Positions 1-6,705 of a stretch of 12,597 nt of DNA are shown piece by piece. The stretch is from contig DEIP01000088.1 in assembly GCA_002352605.1 (NCBI GenBank), forward strand, positions 7,703 to 20,299, written 5' to 3'. Positions within the stretch are counted from its first letter, which is position 1. Each line of letters begins with the position of its first letter. A model generated the notes under the pieces. The model did no database searches. It was not told the DNA's origin and was given only the letters and a program-made list of their open reading frames with translations. The translations under genes were made by a program, and so were the position numbers. This DNA is from Desulfobacteraceae bacterium UBA2771. Its GTDB lineage: Bacteria > Desulfobacterota > Desulfobacteria > Desulfobacterales > Desulfosarcinaceae.

Positions 1-17
1 CAACCGAAAGTCGGAAT

Positions 18-1613
18 ATGGCGTCAGCCCGAACGGACATGGAGATGGACCAGGACCTTAAACCATTGTATTCCGATAAAAAGACACGCAATCCCGCCGG
101 CGAGACCTGGCTGAGCGGAGGGAAGCTGATTCAGCAAACCGGCGTTTCAAAGAGAGATTTGATCCGATTCATTCAACTGGGGGCGTTGCCCAAATCAATG
201 ATGCGGCTCTCACCAGCCGGCCGCACCGGCGCCCCCAAGAGAAGCTACTTTTCAAGGTCTATTCTGGAGCGCGTCGGCATGTTGAAGCACTTGAGGGAGG
301 AAGGGCACTCCGTTGAAGCCATCGCAGCCGAATTGCGGGAAGCTGGAGAAGGTGCACCGTTTCCCCGGGACCAAGCATGGCCAAAAACACCGCCCCCGGC
401 GCCTTTTGCCGAAGAAGTGCCGGAGGGTTACATACCGCCTCGGGTCCACCTTCGCATTGAAGGCACGACGGGTGCCGCCTTTTTTGTCAATCACGACCTT
501 CGCATCGCATGGATCAGAACCGACCGAGAGGACCGCCTCTCCCGAACCATCAGCAACGAATTGGCCGATGATCCATCCGGAACCGTTTTTGACATCATGC
601 TGCGGGCATCCTTAAAAGAACTGGTTTTCAATTGGCAGCCGTTGTTTTCCTTCACCTATCGATTCTTACAGGAGACCACATCACCGGGACCATTCAACCG
701 GTTGGCCCCGACGATTTCGCTCAACCCGGAAAGAACCGATCATCCGGAAAAATCCGGTTCCGATGCGGTAAAATCGGGACCCATAGACAGTTGCCCGATC
801 CGTCTTGAGGACGATGAAGGCCGGATTCGGAATATGCGAATGTATGGGATCGCTCTGTTGGAAGGGACACTCTTTATTTTGAATGAAGAGCGCGAGCAGG
901 ATGCCGGTCACACGACTGGCCAATCCGATGCCGCCTCCGGGAAAATACCCTTTGGTGTGCTCTCAGCCCGCCTCGACGATTCCCGCAACATCGTCGACAC
1001 CCTGCTGCCGGAAACCTATTTTCAGCTGATGACACGCATCTGGGACCAAATCGATCGCGTACTGGCATCCAACGGTGGCCACCGCGCCAAACGCAGCGGC
1101 ACCGAAGTGCAGTACATCATCCCCCGGCAGGCGGACACGGATCCCGCCTATAATGCCATCCACTGCGCCGTTGAACTCAGAGACAAGATGCGTGAACTCC
1201 GGAAATCACTGAAAGCGGAAGGGGTATGGTATGCCGATATCCGTCTGAACATCGGCATCAGCAGCGGAAAGGACTATCTCAAACAGGACGATCCGACCGC
1301 CAGCATGTCATTCATGCTGCCCGGCGGGGCGGCGGACCAGGCCTTCCACCTCTCCGCCATCGCCCACGGGGGGGGCATCTGGATCACCAAATCGGCTTTC
1401 AGCCATCTTTCGCCACATCAGATAAAACGAATCACCTTCGGTATCTATCGCGACAACAGGCTGATCCCTAGCATCTTCGCGCAGGTATCCGATCTTCCCC
1501 ATCCCCCCGATACCCCACCGTTGGGACGCGGCATCCGATCGCTTTTCATCACGCGCATTATTTCCCTGCAGCCGAGCAAACGGTCCCAGCGACTCGAGAC
1601 AATCAATCGATAA
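18..1613 (+). CDS. MerR-type HTH regulator with PAS-like middle and degenerate class III cyclase-like C-terminal domain
   Basis: The protein has 531 residues. Residues ~30-110 form a MerR-like winged helix: a 'TGVSKRDLIRFIQLGALP' helix-turn-helix, an Arg/Lys-rich wing, then 'SILERVGMLKHLREEGHSVEAI'. Residues ~145-290 look like a PAS-type sensory domain (inferred from alternating short strands). Residues ~312-490 follow the order of a class III adenylate/guanylate cyclase domain: 'SARLDDSRNIVDTLLP', then 'NGGHRAKRSGTEVQYII', then 'IRLNIGISSG', then 'DQAFHLSAIAHGGGIWIT'. The usual GD metal-binding pair is replaced by G-T-E (361-363), and the substrate-binding Asn of the 'vNxAaRl' helix is missing. 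The domain is therefore probably a ligand- or dimer-sensing relic, not an active cyclase. It is likely a cytoplasmic DNA-binding regulator of unknown target. The ATG at 18 lacks a clear Shine-Dalgarno sequence. The frame is open to the window edge, so the true start could lie upstream; Met8 or Met10 are alternatives. Confidence 0.75.
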   Translation: MASARTDMEMDQDLKPLYSDKKTRNPAGETWLSGGKLIQQTGVSKRDLIRFIQLGALPKSMMRLSPAGRTGAPKRSYFSRSILERVGMLKHLREEGHSVEAIAAELREAGEGAPFPRDQAWPKTPPPAPFAEEVPEGYIPPRVHLRIEGTTGAAFFVNHDLRIAWIRTDREDRLSRTISNELADDPSGTVFDIMLRASLKELVFNWQPLFSFTYRFLQETTSPGPFNRLAPTISLNPERTDHPEKSGSDAVKSGPIDSCPIRLEDDEGRIRNMRMYGIALLEGTLFILNEEREQDAGHTTGQSDAASGKIPFGVLSARLDDSRNIVDTLLPETYFQLMTRIWDQIDRVLASNGGHRAKRSGTEVQYIIPRQADTDPAYNAIHCAVELRDKMRELRKSLKAEGVWYADIRLNIGISSGKDYLKQDDPTASMSFMLPGGAADQAFHLSAIAHGGGIWITKSAFSHLSPHQIKRITFGIYRDNRLIPSIFAQVSDLPHPPDTPPLGRGIRSLFITRIISLQPSKRSQRLETINR

Positions 1614-1681
1614 ATTGCATTTCCGGACGATTATCGTTCACGGTAGTCACTTCATATCTCTCCAGTCACCCGCACTTGGGC

Positions 1682-3361
1682 TCACCGTCGCTTCACCACC
1701 ATTCGCCAGGGGTTCGGGGAGTCTGCCTTGTCGGATTTGATTTCCACAATCTTGACCCCATGGTAGCCCTCTCGCGTCACGATTGAGGTGTGGGGACCTT
1801 GGATGGATGTGTCGGCATGGATGGTGCCGACGGTTTCAACGATCGGGTTCCTTGCAAATACGCCATCCTTGATCTGTGAAAATTCATCGAGTTGCCGGAT
1901 CTTTTCCCCGAGCAGTTTGATTGCTTTCTCATCGGTCCGTATTTCCTCACGCAGGCGTTCCATATCTTCAAATACCCGCTGACGGTCCTCTCTCAGTTTG
2001 GTAATCGTTGCCAGCGACCGTTCGGATGTCGATCGCAGTTGCTTGATATGTGATTTGATTTTCCATGTATCGGATTGGGCGTCCGGTTGAAGCGATTTGA
2101 GCATCATGGCAAACTGGCCCAGTTTCTTCAGGGTGCCGTTTTGCACCTCCGCCGCACTGGCGATCATCTGTTCCATTTTGTCGGACTTTTCCGTCAATTC
2201 GCAAAAGGATGTTTCCAAATCCTTGCGGTGCTGCTCTTTTTCCGCGATCTGCCCGTTAATCGCCTTTAACGCCTCGTCGATCTTTTTATGGACACCGACA
2301 ATCAGTTCACAGGGTTCGGAAATTTTAGAGCCGATACCGGCGGCCATAATGCCATTTTTGGTCTGCACCTTGGATGTCAGAATTTTTCCATTATCAACGA
2401 TGACCGTGCCACCGGAAATGATGGTGGAATTGGAGACGTCCTTATCGACGATGACGTCACCCATGACTTCGATGGTCGATTGATGAATATACCGTGCCCG
2501 CAGGTTACCGCCGGTTTTCAGACGGGTGCCGTTGAGCCCTCCCAAAACGATGATATCGCCGACGATATCGCCATCCGCATTGTTGATCTCCCGGGTGCAC
2601 AAGCTGCCCCCTTTTACACGGTACCCGGCATTGACGATACCTTCCACTTCGATGTGGCCGTCAAAATTGACATGGCCAGTTTTAATTCCGATATCACCTG
2701 CGATATTGAGATCCTCAAAGACATACACCTTGCCGTCTGCGGATTTAACCGGACGGCCATCGGTCGCGGCCATTGCCTCCAAGCCGTCTTCGGACAACTT
2801 AATGCCCTTGCCGTGACGCAGCTTGACGTCCGGGGGTTCGGGTTGGTCCACGGGTTGGCCGAAGATATCGATGCCGGGTTCTCCTTGTTTACCCAACCTT
2901 TTTTCTGCGACTATTGCTCCGGCCTTTATCTGGGGGATCTTTCCGCGATCCTTGTAATCCATATAACCGGTCTCTTTGAGGGTGCCGATTTTCAAAGGGT
3001 CGGTATTGAAGTGATAGACCAGTTTGGCTTTTCCGTCCGGAACCGGTGGTTTCCCTCGGGCGATGGTCCACGGCTCATTGGGTTTTGGATTGCTGACCAA
3101 ATCCTTTTTCAGATGGGCAGGCTCACGGATACCGTATTGAATCCCGTTTATCTTGATGGTTTCGGCGATATCGGTCATCTCTAATGCTTCAGGATGCCGT
3201 CGGGTTCGGCGGATAACCCCCTCAACCTTGTCTTCGCTGACACAGAACTCATAGCCTTTGACGGATAGCCGGCTCTTTTCATTCGCCATCTGTTGCGCAT
3301 TTTTCTTCAAGACCAATACCTCACCCGAAAAGTTTTCGTAAGCCGGATGACCATCCGGCAC
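1682..3361 (-). CDS. fapA: FapA/DUF342 family protein
   Basis: This 559-residue protein matches the FapA (DUF342, 'flagellar assembly protein A') layout. An N-terminal domain (~31-118) contains 'KINGIQYGI' and 'IARGKPPVPDG'. A linker carries 'KAGAIVAEKRLGKQGEPGIDIFG' as two adjoining conserved blocks. A right-handed beta-helix (~210-355) shows short repeats such as 'IEVEGIVNAGYRVKGG', 'GDIVGDIIVLGG' and 'VMGDVIVDKDV'. A long charged coiled coil (~357-495) and a short C-terminal segment (~500-559) follow. Length is in the family's usual range. The family is known from flagellar and polar-localisation contexts, but no flagellar gene is seen here, so the cellular role is open. The longest frame begins with GTG at 3361. 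An ATG 24 codons downstream (at 3289) leaves the conserved N-terminal domain intact and may be the real start. It is convergent with the upstream MerR-type gene, with a 68-base gap and no obvious terminator hairpin. Confidence 0.85.
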   Translation of the reverse strand: MPDGHPAYENFSGEVLVLKKNAQQMANEKSRLSVKGYEFCVSEDKVEGVIRRTRRHPEALEMTDIAETIKINGIQYGIREPAHLKKDLVSNPKPNEPWTIARGKPPVPDGKAKLVYHFNTDPLKIGTLKETGYMDYKDRGKIPQIKAGAIVAEKRLGKQGEPGIDIFGQPVDQPEPPDVKLRHGKGIKLSEDGLEAMAATDGRPVKSADGKVYVFEDLNIAGDIGIKTGHVNFDGHIEVEGIVNAGYRVKGGSLCTREINNADGDIVGDIIVLGGLNGTRLKTGGNLRARYIHQSTIEVMGDVIVDKDVSNSTIISGGTVIVDNGKILTSKVQTKNGIMAAGIGSKISEPCELIVGVHKKIDEALKAINGQIAEKEQHRKDLETSFCELTEKSDKMEQMIASAAEVQNGTLKKLGQFAMMLKSLQPDAQSDTWKIKSHIKQLRSTSERSLATITKLREDRQRVFEDMERLREEIRTDEKAIKLLGEKIRQLDEFSQIKDGVFARNPIVETVGTIHADTSIQGPHTSIVTREGYHGVKIVEIKSDKADSPNPWRMVVKRR

Positions 3362-3550
3362 ATCGCCCGTGCCGAGCTATAATATCACATGATGACCGAT
3401 CCTGCATTAAAAAATACCCGCCCTTCAGAGATCTATGAACTCGTCAAGCCATACGCTAGTCGATTTCTAACCGGCAAGAAACGATGATCTAATAAAACAT
3501 TGCTAAAGAGATCCGAAGCTGGTTTCTCTTCCTTAACCTTGCCCTGTTAT
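3362..3550. other. intergenic DNA upstream of fapA, nothing definite
   Basis: This stretch is AT-richer than its surroundings and has no convincing gene. On the minus strand, a TATTAT-like hexamer about 25 bases upstream of the GTG at 3361 could be the -10 element for the fapA gene, but no good -35 was found. It may include decayed 3' sequence of the IS91-type element. Confidence 0.3.
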
Positions 3551-3991
3551 TCAAACAAAACCCGTCATGGGGAGACGACATCTATCCTGACACAGGGGGT
3601 TTGGTACTTGCAGATTATTTTCCACAAGCTCTTTGAGCAATTTTGCCCTGAATACCTTCGCCAACGCCTTGTGGCAAAATAAATATTTACCGGACTTGAC
3701 TCGCCATAACCTGGAATTTATATTGATGCTGCCGCCAACCATTACAACATGAATATGAGGATGAAATCCGAGTTCTCTTGAATGGGTATGAATAATAGTT
3801 GTAAACCCTCCCATTCCTTGTAGCTTTTTGTCATTTTGGGTAAATATTATCAAAAGTTCCTGTATACATTGAAAAATCAGAGAATAGACCCGTTTTTGAT
3901 TCGTCCAGGCATGTTTGCGCAACTGTCTGAGGAGAGTAAAGGTGAGCAGATAGTATTGGGCCGGCAGGTGTTTATTAAGTTGATTTTCAAT
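3551..3991 (-). pseudogene. IS91-family (HUH/Y2) transposase fragment
   Basis: On the minus strand this open frame, extended upstream of the TTG at 3922 to a TAG at 3992-3994, reads like the middle of an IS91/IS1294-type rolling-circle transposase. It contains 'LPAQYYLLTFTL', 'VYSLIFQCIQELL', 'GGFTTIIHTHSRELGFHPHIHVVM' and 'KALAKVFRAKLL'. The HPHIH block is the HUH metal-binding motif of the family. About 145 of the expected ~400 residues remain. The N-terminal Cys-rich zinc-binding part and the C-terminal part with the catalytic tyrosine(s) are not seen, and the similarity fades after 'ENNLQVP' near 3600. No start codon with an RBS is present. I read it as a dead remnant. Low GC relative to its neighbours also fits foreign origin. 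Confidence 0.8.
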
Positions 3992-4192
3992 CTAACGATG
4001 TCTGTTCTTAGGCCACCATAAAGGATCTTCTCCGACATTTGGGAATATAGGTCATGTGATCGTTGCATTCCCATTTGGAATGGTTTAATGATTTAACTTC
4101 ACTCACGAAAGCCTTCTGTCTATCGAACTTTTGAGCGGTTCATTGGATGAGGGGCTTTCTTACAATCCCGGAAATGTAAAACTTTTTGGAGG

Positions 4193-4211
4193 CCCCCGGC
4201 AGAGCCGGGGG
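4193..4211. repeat. perfect GC-rich hairpin (8-bp stem) beside the IS91 remnant
   Basis: CCCCCGGC (4193-4200) and GCCGGGGG (4204-4211) pair perfectly around an AGA loop, and TTT follows. It lies between the IS91-type remnant and the next gene, on the side where the transposase N-terminus would have been. It could be part of an insertion-sequence end, a REP-like dispersed repeat, or a weak terminator. The sequence alone does not decide. Confidence 0.5.
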
Positions 4212-4235
4212 TTTACCTAAATACGAGTAAGGATC

Positions 4236-4874
4236 GTGGAGCGAGGTTTCATTGCATGCAAAATTCGAAATGTATCAATCATGAATGAACAGAAATTGAT
4301 GGAAAAGCTGCGCCTGATCGAGGCGCTGTTTTCCAGGGCCGCCACCAAAGGTGAACAAGTCGCCGCAGAACGCGCCCGGGAACGGATACAGGAACGGCTG
4401 CGGCTAATTGAAAAAGAAGCGCCGCTGATTGAATTTCGGTTTTCCATGGGGGACATGTGGTCGCGCAAGGTGTTCGTGGCCCTGCTGCGCCGTTATGGGA
4501 TCAAACCATATCGCTACAGCCGGCAACGATACACCACGGTGATGGCTCGGGTGTCAAAACGGTTTGTCGATGAGACCTTATGGCCGGAATTTCTGGAGTT
4601 TTCCGAAACGCTGAAGGCCTATCTCTCAGAGATAACCGACCGGGTTGTCTCGCAGGTCATTCACCGGGACAGCTCCGAGGCCGAAGTTGTCAAAGAGAAA
4701 AAAATGATCCCATTCGACAATGCCAATGCGGAAACCGGCACCGATCCATCGTCTTCAACCGCCGGGCAGTCGAATCATAACGAGAGTCGTGCTGCCGAAA
4801 ACGCACAACCGGGACGGAAAGGCGACAGGAAGAAAAAGAAGAGGGGTAAGAAAGGTAAAAAGCAAAGGCGTTGA
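4236..4874 (+). CDS. small DUF2786-like protein with lysine/arginine-rich tail
   Basis: The longest frame gives 212 residues from a GTG at 4236. The ATG at 4281 (residue 16, 'MNEQKLMEKLRLIEALFSRA') is a better fit to where recognisable sequence begins, but neither start has a well-spaced Shine-Dalgarno. Residues ~16-60 ('KLRLIEALFSRAATKGEQVAAERARERI') resemble the DUF2786 helical motif, in which a Glu-x-x-Ala-Ala helix precedes a second helix. A compact charged domain follows to ~145 ('MGDMWSRKVFVALLRRYGIKPYRY'). Residues ~155-190 are polar and probably disordered. The last ~20 residues are almost all Lys, Arg and Gly. Such a tail suggests nucleic-acid or ribosome binding, but the function is unknown. 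It is a single gene, convergent with the response regulator, with a shared hairpin in between. Confidence 0.7.
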   Translation: MERGFIACKIRNVSIMNEQKLMEKLRLIEALFSRAATKGEQVAAERARERIQERLRLIEKEAPLIEFRFSMGDMWSRKVFVALLRRYGIKPYRYSRQRYTTVMARVSKRFVDETLWPEFLEFSETLKAYLSEITDRVVSQVIHRDSSEAEVVKEKKMIPFDNANAETGTDPSSSTAGQSNHNESRAAENAQPGRKGDRKKKKRGKKGKKQRR

Positions 4875-4909
4875 CCCTATGCTACGGGGATACCCCAATG
4901 TTGCAAAAG

Positions 4910-4939
4910 GGGTGCGGCCGAACGTAGCCGGCCGCACCC
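4910..4939 (-). terminator. strong hairpin terminator between convergent genes
   Basis: An 11-bp perfect stem, GGGTGCGGCCG (4910-4920) with CGGCCGCACCC (4929-4939), closes an 8-base loop. On the minus strand it is followed by CTTTTGC, so it best fits an intrinsic terminator for the response regulator. Its position 36 bases after the stop at 4874 means it could also block transcripts of the plus-strand gene, although the plus-strand side has no T-run. Confidence 0.7.
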
Positions 4940-5018
4940 GGAAAATGATGACGGGTCAATGTTTCCGGCCGGTATTGATATCGCGGCGGGCATTGGGCTG
5001 CCGAAGGCGAAGGAATAT

Positions 5019-5441
5019 TTAGGGAGAAATGGGTGCGGGATGCGAAATGGTATCGAATCTTTTGATTTGTGACGGGGAAAGGGTGTCGGAAAGGATTGTC
5101 CTTTCCAGGTGTTTTACCGTATCGACGAGGTCCTGAAGGGGAAACGGCTTGGACAAAACCGCATCACAACCTGCTCCTTCCAGCAACCAAGGTGTGCCGG
5201 AGATGCCGATAACGGGGGTACGGGGACGGCTGGAACGGCGAACATGGCGAATAATACAGGCCCCGTCCAGATCCGGCATGTACATGTCGGTCACAACCAT
5301 GTCGAAAGAGGCCTCCTGCAGGCGCTGCAACCCCTGCCGCCCATTTCCCGCGGTTTCTACAGTGTAGCCGAATCTCGTCAGCACTTCGCAAATCAAGTCG
5401 GAAATGTCCGCCTCATCGTCAACAACCAGAATACGATTCAT
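5019..5441 (-). CDS. single-domain response regulator (CheY-like receiver)
   Basis: This is a receiver domain of about 120 residues plus a short, unstructured C-terminal tail. Counting from the first M of 'MMNRILVVDDEADIS', the acidic pocket is D9/D10, the phospho-acceptor is D53 ('MVVTDMYMPDLDG'), the switch Ser is S82 ('VIGISGT') and the conserved Lys-Pro is K99-P100 ('VLSKPF'). All key residues are present, so it should be phosphorylated by a histidine kinase, but none is encoded in the window. There is no output domain. The frame can begin at a GTG (5444), but the next codon, ATG at 5441, sits ~7 bases after a GAGAG purine run and is preferred. It is an orphan gene transcribed away from the iron operon. 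Confidence 0.88.
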   Translation of the reverse strand: MNRILVVDDEADISDLICEVLTRFGYTVETAGNGRQGLQRLQEASFDMVVTDMYMPDLDGACIIRHVRRSSRPRTPVIGISGTPWLLEGAGCDAVLSKPFPLQDLVDTVKHLERTILSDTLSPSQIKRFDTISHPAPISP

Positions 5442-5444
5442 CAC

Positions 5445-5874
5445 ATCACTCTCTGCACCGGTATATTCGGGTTTATGGGGAATTTACTGCGACTTGTCAG
5501 GAACACCCCCCGGGGGGTCGGAAGACACACCGCCGTATAGGGAACGTCAGCGGACAACTTATCATCCTATCCGGGTCCGCCCCCAAGACAACTTTCGCGG
5601 CAATGTGGGATATCGAGGTGAAAATGTCAACACGGATAGACGCGGATTTAAGAGATTGAACCCCGGCATTATTAACAGTTTTTATTTTACCGATTTTAAA
5701 CGTTTTTATTTCAATGAAGGGTGTGATGCACTGATAGCCGTTGTTTTCCCCAGTGTGTCCGTTAACATCGTTTTAACAATGCATTAGGCTTGTTATTAGC
5801 AATTTTTTAACAGTCCCGCCTTCTGAAGAATCTCCAGAAATCTGCTTTTTTCTATTTTTTCCGCCGATGTTCAT
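5445..5874. other. long intergenic region without recognisable gene
   Basis: Frames here are short and show no family-like motifs. Three small structures can be seen. A 14-base perfect palindrome of C6G6 flanked by A/T lies at 5505-5518, ~65 bases upstream of the response-regulator start. A segment near 5630-5655 with a near-repeated 'CGGATA/CGGATT' unit resembles dispersed intergenic repeats of some deltaproteobacterial genomes (from memory). A GTTAA/TTAAC inverted repeat lies at 5761-5777. None can be assigned a function. Confidence 0.4.
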
Positions 5875-5946
5875 GATTGGAAAAACGGTGGACCAATCGT
5901 GTCAAATCCTGATTTGTGACTGTATAGGATCAGTTAATCACTGATC
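5875..5946. promoter_or_regulatory. cluster of three inverted repeats upstream of the feo promoter
   Basis: Three successive dyads lie here: GATTGG/CCAATC (5875-5880 with 5893-5898), CAAATC/GATTTG (5903-5908 with 5911-5916) and GATCAGT/ACTGATC (5928-5934 with 5940-5946, spacer TAATC). The last is a classic ~19-base operator shape and lies ~45 bases upstream of the TTGACA at 5990. None matches the Fur consensus by eye. They are candidate binding sites for a regulator of the iron operon. Confidence 0.4.
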
Positions 5947-5989
5947 AATTTCTAATATCGGATTTTCACTCCGAGAAACCAAAAAACGC

Positions 5990-6017
5990 TTGACAAAAAA
6001 AGCTTGGCGTGTAAGTT
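5990..6017 (+). promoter_or_regulatory. putative sigma70-type promoter of the feo operon
   Basis: A consensus -35 TTGACA (5990-5995) is followed, after 16 bases, by a weak -10 TAAGTT (6012-6017). This would start transcription near 6024, just at or inside the 5' arm of the structured leader. The -35 is perfect, while the -10 is poor, as expected for an activated or regulated promoter. It is the only promoter-like sequence seen between the inverted repeats and feoA. Confidence 0.5.
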
Positions 6018-6020
6018 AGC

Positions 6021-6156
6021 CACTTCTTGGTAAGATAGAAAGCTCTAAACTTGTAAGGTGGTACTTACGGCCTGCGGCCGACAACCGGCGCGTAGGAAGT
6101 GAAGGTGTAACTTGAGGCATGTGATGGATGCCACAGTTGCGCCTTTTTTGTTTTTT
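6021..6156 (+). ncRNA. structured 5' leader with intrinsic terminator (candidate riboswitch/attenuator)
   Basis: A closing stem, CACTTC (6021-6026) with GAAGTG (6096-6101), encloses ~69 bases. Inside are GTAAG/CTTAC (6053-6057 with 6064-6068) and CGGCC-TGC-GGCCG (6068-6080). The near-duplicate CTTGGTAAG (6026-6034) and CTTGTAAG (6050-6057) both offer a GTAAG able to pair with the single CTTAC, which would allow switching. Six bases later comes a terminator-like hairpin: GTAACT/AGTTGC (6107-6112 with 6135-6140, one G-U) and GGCAT/ATGCC (6116-6120 with 6128-6132), followed by T6-G-T6 (6144-6156). The feoA1 ATG lies 44 bases further on. Aptamer-like domain plus terminator plus iron-transport gene is the layout of a transcriptional riboswitch. 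I do not recognise a known class. Confidence 0.5.
6107..6156 (+). terminator. terminator-like hairpin in the feo leader
   Basis: The two-part stem (GTAACT/AGTTGC plus GGCAT/ATGCC, loop GTGATGG) is followed by GCC and then T6-G-T6. It lies between the likely promoter and feoA1, so it would act as an attenuator, not as the end of an upstream gene; the nearest upstream gene is on the other strand. Confidence 0.6.
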
Positions 6157-6199
6157 ACCAATGTTTTTATGTGGTTTTCGGACTAAAGGCAGATTTTTA

Positions 6200-6469
6200 A
6201 TGACAACGGTTCAGGGAGGATCGAACAGGGCCTTTCCCTTGCGCATGGCTGAGGAAGGCGAGACAGTTAGAATCGTCACCTTTTCCGGTGGAAAAAGCTT
6301 CAACGACCGGCTTGCCGGCATGGGACTGAGCCTGGGTGTCGAAGTGGAGATCCTTCAAAACCGGGGAGACGGAAAGATGATCGTGGGCTATGAGGGTACC
6401 CGTCTTTTTATAGGCGGAGGGATGGCTCACAAAATTCAAGTTGCAATCGTAGAGGGAGGAACCCAGTGA
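6200..6469 (+). CDS. feoA: FeoA-family Fe(II) transport protein (first copy)
   Basis: It is 89 residues long from the ATG at 6200, preceded by AAAGG about 10 bases upstream. A longer in-frame start at 6128 lies inside the leader terminator and is unlikely. It has the FeoA SH3-like pattern 'AEEGETVRIVTFSGGKSFNDRLAGMGLSLG', then 'VEVEILQNRGDGKMIVGYEGTRLFIGGGMAHKI'. FeoA proteins are small cytoplasmic partners of FeoB and modulate its function. This is the first gene of the feo operon, and its TGA overlaps the GTG start of the second feoA by four bases, which suggests translational coupling. Confidence 0.9.
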   Translation: MTTVQGGSNRAFPLRMAEEGETVRIVTFSGGKSFNDRLAGMGLSLGVEVEILQNRGDGKMIVGYEGTRLFIGGGMAHKIQVAIVEGGTQ

Positions 6470-6705
6470 AGGCAACAATGCGAGATATGGATATCGGGGA
6501 AAAGGGCAAGGTGGCCGGGTTCGTAAAAGGGGCCACAACCTATCGGGAAAAACTTCTGGCCATGGGCTTGACCCGGGGAACGGAATTTACCGTGGAACGT
6601 ATCGCTCCTTTGGGGGACCCGGTGGAAATCATCGTGCGGGGGTTTGCACTGAGCTTAAGAAGGGATGAAGCCTCCGCGCTTTTGGTGGAAAGGGGGGTTG
6701 GCTAA
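6466..6705 (+). CDS. feoA: FeoA-family Fe(II) transport protein (second copy)
   Basis: It is 79 residues long, starting at GTG 6466, with GGGAGGA ending five bases upstream. The in-frame ATG at 6478 is too far from this strong Shine-Dalgarno. It shows the typical FeoA sequence 'DMDIGEKGKVAGFVKG', 'REKLLAMGLTRGTEFTVERIAPLGDPVEI' and 'RGFALSLRRDEASALLVE'. It is diverged from the first copy, so the two are ancient paralogues, not a recent duplication. Tandem feoA genes before feoB are known in several anaerobes. Its TAA shares one base with the feoB ATG. Confidence 0.93.
   Translation: MKATMRDMDIGEKGKVAGFVKGATTYREKLLAMGLTRGTEFTVERIAPLGDPVEIIVRGFALSLRRDEASALLVERGVG

Noticed and set aside
2288..3184. 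298-codon plus-strand open frame opposite fapA
   Set aside because: It lies wholly within the antisense of a well-supported FapA gene, and its translation shows no family motif; it is a codon-bias shadow.
3877..4074. 65-codon minus-strand frame at the IS91 remnant's upstream edge
   Set aside because: It overlaps the remnant in another frame and does not read as the IS91 zinc-binding domain; no clean frameshift junction could be shown.
5505..5518. C6G6 palindrome as an operator or terminator
   Set aside because: It has no loop bases for a stable hairpin, no T-run and no known motif match; left as a curiosity upstream of the response regulator.
5404..5787. 127-codon plus-strand frame in the intergenic region
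   Set aside because: It starts inside the response-regulator gene on the opposite strand, has no RBS and no protein-like composition, and ends in AT-rich non-coding DNA.
6128..6199. 24-codon N-terminal extension of the first FeoA
   Set aside because: The upstream ATG lies in the leader terminator hairpin and the extension crosses the T-runs; the ATG at 6200 has a plausible RBS and gives a normal FeoA length.
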